NCBI GenBank assembly: GCA_028274465.1
Contig: CM051456.1
Coordinates: forward strand, 2,977,545 to 3,041,544
Direction of reading: 5' to 3'
DNA from: Plantago ovata
Lineage: Eukaryota; Streptophyta; Magnoliopsida; Lamiales; Plantaginaceae
Length of the DNA stretch: 64,000 nt
A program made the translations under genes and the position numbers. Of this stretch, positions 60,718-64,000 are shown piece by piece. How positions within the stretch are numbered: position 1 is the first letter of the stretch; each line of letters starts with the position of its first letter. Below the pieces are notes generated by a model, which searched no databases, had not been told where the DNA came from, and saw only the letters and a program-made list of their open reading frames with translations.

Positions 60718-63511
60718 ATGTTGATGGAGGAGATGTGTAGAACATCTGAGGTGCCATTTAGTTTAGGTAATTTTGTCTTTGCTGATTCAAGCTTGGAGGA
60801 GGGAAGTTATATGAATGTTACCGACTTTAAGTTGATGGCCGACTCATCCAGCTTGTTTCCTGATTCCGAGGTTAAGATTACGGATGTCGACTCAGGAAGT
60901 GAGGTTAGTTTTACGATGTCATTGGGGTCAGATAAGAATAGGAGTGGAGCTTCCGAAGATGAAAACAATTGGCTAGCTAATGATGCTAAAAGCGAAGATG
61001 GATTGTCGTCGGTGGAGGGTGATATGATTCTTGATAACTCTTGCTCCTTGTCTATGGTGAGTGACACTAGTAGTCTATGTGGTGATGATTTGTTAGCTGA
61101 ACTTGGGCCTAATTTCTTAGATGTTGAGAAGAGCATCTGTGATGTTGAACTTATTTCCAGAGATTCGAGTGCCAATATCATTATTGGGGGATCAGTATCT
61201 GTAGCTGAGAATGTGTCTGAAGAGACTGTGGGTGCTGCCAAATCATCAACTGTTCTTATTCAGTCAGAAAAAGGAGCAAGTGGGAAAATCGTCAGAAGTA
61301 TATTTGAGGTGGATTATGTGCCACTCTGGGGATTTACTTCTGTGTGTGGTAGGAGACCTGAGATGGAAGATTCTTTGACGACAATCCCACGCTTCATGAG
61401 AATACCGCTGGAAATGCTAATTGGTGATCGTGTACTTGATGGTCTGACTTCGCGCTTAAGTCATTTGACCGGTCATTTCTTTGGAGTCTATGATGGTCAT
61501 GGAGGATCTCAGGTAATTTCCTTTGGCGCACTTGATAGTAAATGTTTCAGATTGATGCTTGTTATAAGAACTAGCTGCTTGTTATATCAGTTTCTGTCTC
61601 TTGTTGTTATTAGAAAAGCTAACTAATAGAGTTCGATTTATACTGCAAAGCTTTCGATTTTGGGGTATGAAATAGTCCCTGTCTTGGTTTACATTTGATT
61701 AGAAACTAAGTCAATGTTTAGTCCAATCTCCCTGTAGGCTCTCTTGATGGTTTGTGTTCTTGCAAGAAAACTTGTGTCATTTTGTTTTGAAAGTTGGATA
61801 TTAATATATTTTCGGTCAGTTCATATTATATTCAGCGTTGCCGAGCCAAAAAGTTGCTTTTTTAAAAAAAAAAATTATTACACATTAGCTAAAAGTTTCT
61901 TGTTCCATAACTTGTCATTAATATTAGATTGTTTGAAATATTACTTTTAGGTTGCAAATTATTGTCGAGAGCGGATGCATTCTGCTTTGCTCGAGGAATT
62001 GGGAGCAATCATGTCCAATCCGAATGAAAATAATAGCGAGGTTAACTGTGAAGAAAAGTGGAGAAGAGCATTTAGTAAGTGTTTTATCAAAGTGGATGAT
62101 GAGATTGGAGGGAAAGGAAGTGGTGAGCCTCTTGTTCCAGAGACAGTAGGTTCAACCGCTGTAGTTGCTGTAGTCTGTTCATCTCATATAATAGTGTCTA
62201 ATTGTGGTGATTCAAGAGCAGTCCTGTGCCGCGGTAAAGAACCCATGGCTCTATCCGTAGATCACAAAGTAAGTATAGCACATGTCAATCTATTTTTGTA
62301 AATGACTTTTTCGTAGAAATGATCTTATGTGTTATCTCTCTCTTCCACTAGCCCAACCGGGAGGATGAATATGCAAGAATTGAGGCTGCTGGGGGAAAAG
62401 TTATTCAGTGGAATGGACATCGTGTCTTTGGGGTTCTTGCAATGTCGAGGTCCATTGGTATGTATTTACCTTCATCCTTAAACTTTATTTTATTTCAATC
62501 TACTTTAGGTACTTATACAGTTATACATATAGACACCATTTCCTCCATTCATTCTGATGTCTAATGCCATTTAACATCTCTTAGTACTAGTACATTATAG
62601 AGTATGTATCTAGGTTGTACTGGCATTACGACTTTTTTTTTTTATATATATATTATTAAGTTTTTTTGGCAATGAATTCCACAAATTGTTTACTCGTTAT
62701 GGTTATAGCATAGTGTCACATTATTCAAACTTCTTGAATGGCGTTATAAATGGTTATCAGTAGTCAGTACTATCTTATATACAATTAAGTTGATATAATA
62801 GTTCTTATCTTCGCCGTGTTAAGTAGTCTTTAAGCAATTATACGTTGCTGGCGAAAGAGGAATTCGAACTTTTTTTCCTGAGCCTGAAAAAATCTACCTG
62901 GAAACTTATGAAAATCAATGATTTGCTATAGCTCTACTGCTTTACTGTCAACAGCTTGTTTGTGATTATTTTCAACAGCTAATGCTTATTGTAAAATGCG
63001 TAGGACAAGTAGAAGTTGCTATATGTTACTCGACCCTAAATTTTTTATGTTTGTGTGATGTGCTGAAAGAAAATTGTCTGCGGGGGAAAAAAAAGAAAAC
63101 ACAGTAAATAAACTGTTTTCCAGTGTCAGTTTGTAACAATCTATTGAAACGAAGTTACTTGATGTGTCTGCTGCAGGAGATAGATATTTAAAACCATCAA
63201 TCATTCCAGATCCGGAAGTAATGTTTGTTCCCAGGACGAGAGAAGATGAATGCCTCATTCTGGCCAGTGATGGTCTATGGGATGTCATGTCAAATGAGGA
63301 AGCCTGTGATATCGCTCGTAAGAGAATACTAATTTGGCATAAAAACAATGGTGTCACACTTCCATCAGAAAGGGGTGAAGGAATCGATCCTGCAGCTCAA
63401 GCAGCAGCCGAGTACTTGTCCAACCGTGCACTTCAGAAGGGAAGCAAGGATAACATCACTGTGATTGTCGTGGACTTAAAGGCTCAGCGGAAGGTGAAGA
63501 GCAAGACCTAG
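60718..63511 (+). CDS. Clade A protein phosphatase 2C, HAB1-like (ABA co-receptor)
   Basis: Four exons: 60718-61512, 61951-62268, 62352-62457 and 63177-63511, in frame for 517 residues. The N-terminal 190 residues are acidic and Ser-rich and poorly conserved. The phosphatase domain starts with [17 protein letters not shown] and carries the metal-binding motifs VYDGHGG (257-263), [23 protein letters not shown] (402-408) and SDGLWDV, ending [20 protein letters not shown]. Trp at about 391 ([13 protein letters not shown]) matches the Trp lock of HAB1/ABI1 that contacts ABA-bound PYR/PYL receptors. Clade A PP2Cs inactivate SnRK2 kinases and shut off ABA signalling until inhibited by receptor plus hormone. 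All key residues are present. In-frame ATG 60724 (MEEM, as HAB1 begins) is an alternative start; TAG at 60709 bounds the frame. Confidence 0.96.
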
Positions 63512-64000
63512 TCAATCCCTGTTACAGCCATCGATCCTGCTTCATTCTTTTGTCAGGAATGTAATTTTTACTTAGTTCAACGCCCTTCTGTTTTCGTCAA
63601 GGGCTATATAGCTTTTAGTAGAATATGAACTGTACTGGAATCGCAGACATTATGCCAATTGGTTTTGATGTAAATTTAGCCTATTCGAGTAGGAAGTCGG
63701 AGCCCGGGAAGCTAAATGCACCGACATAACATGCATCATAAGTCGTTCATCCCTCCGGCCTAAAGGCTCTGTGAGGAGTATCTTTGTATATTGTGTTGAC
63801 AGTAAGCTGCCTTGCAGAAACGGAGTGATGTCAACTGAATCAAACATGTATTGGTCTTATTATAATCAGTTATCATGTTATGCGTATTTACTATTTCACG
63901 AATGTGAGAAATGTCAGATTTAACAACATTTATTAGAAATTGATTGATATTCACATCTCCATAAATAGCACCACCATTGTTACATGAATTGATGCAATTT
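63512..64000. other. 3' flank of the PP2C gene
   Basis: Probable 3'UTR and downstream spacer. No gene is recognised up to the window end. Confidence 0.5.

Overview
The window is nuclear DNA from a flowering plant, most likely a eudicot. It is AT-rich, has GT-AG introns, and its gene families are plant-specific: a CC-NBS-LRR resistance gene, a USP-domain receptor-like cytoplasmic kinase, a clade A PP2C, a TIR1/AFB-type F-box, hydroxyproline-rich cell-wall proteins and MIR156. The species cannot be fixed from the sequence alone. Exon coordinates were read by hand from splice signals and reading-frame continuity. No alignment was run.

Layout. Bases 1-9200 are a degraded neighbourhood. They hold the 5' part of a TIR1/AFB-like F-box gene cut by the window edge, a second copy of its first exon about 3 kb upstream with no visible continuation, an intact tRNA-Val(AAC), a small secreted AGP-like peptide, a truncated and frameshifted diaminopimelate decarboxylase pseudogene, a decayed second tRNA-Val copy, and a 131-bp (TA)n tract. 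Bases 9200-24150 are repeat-rich and without recognisable protein genes. They hold a Cassandra-like solo LTR with a 5S rRNA-derived segment and a perfect 5-bp target duplication, a 45-bp near-perfect palindrome, candidate TIR elements, and one clear RNA gene: a MIR156 locus with its own TATA box.

Bases 24150-64000 are gene-dense. In order: V-ATPase subunit D (+), a CNL resistance gene (-), a short extensin-like protein (-), a USP/kinase (-), a CWC27/CYP57-type spliceosomal cyclophilin (+), an ALP1-like domesticated Harbinger transposase (+), a nuclear-speckle-type RRM protein (-), a YLS8/DIM1 U5 snRNP protein (-) and an HAB1-like PP2C (+). Three of these (the cyclophilin, the RRM protein and YLS8) belong to pre-mRNA processing families. 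Their proximity is probably coincidental, since plant genes are not in operons. Introns and spacers carry MITE-like insertions, two short poly(A)-tailed retroinsertions with direct repeats, and four near-identical 187-bp tandem units inside the YLS8 intron.

No clearly new multi-gene system was found. The most notable items are the MIR156 locus, the lysA-type pseudogene, the Cassandra-like LTR, the duplicated orphan F-box exon, the ALP1-like protein with a lost catalytic aspartate, and the intronic 187-bp array.
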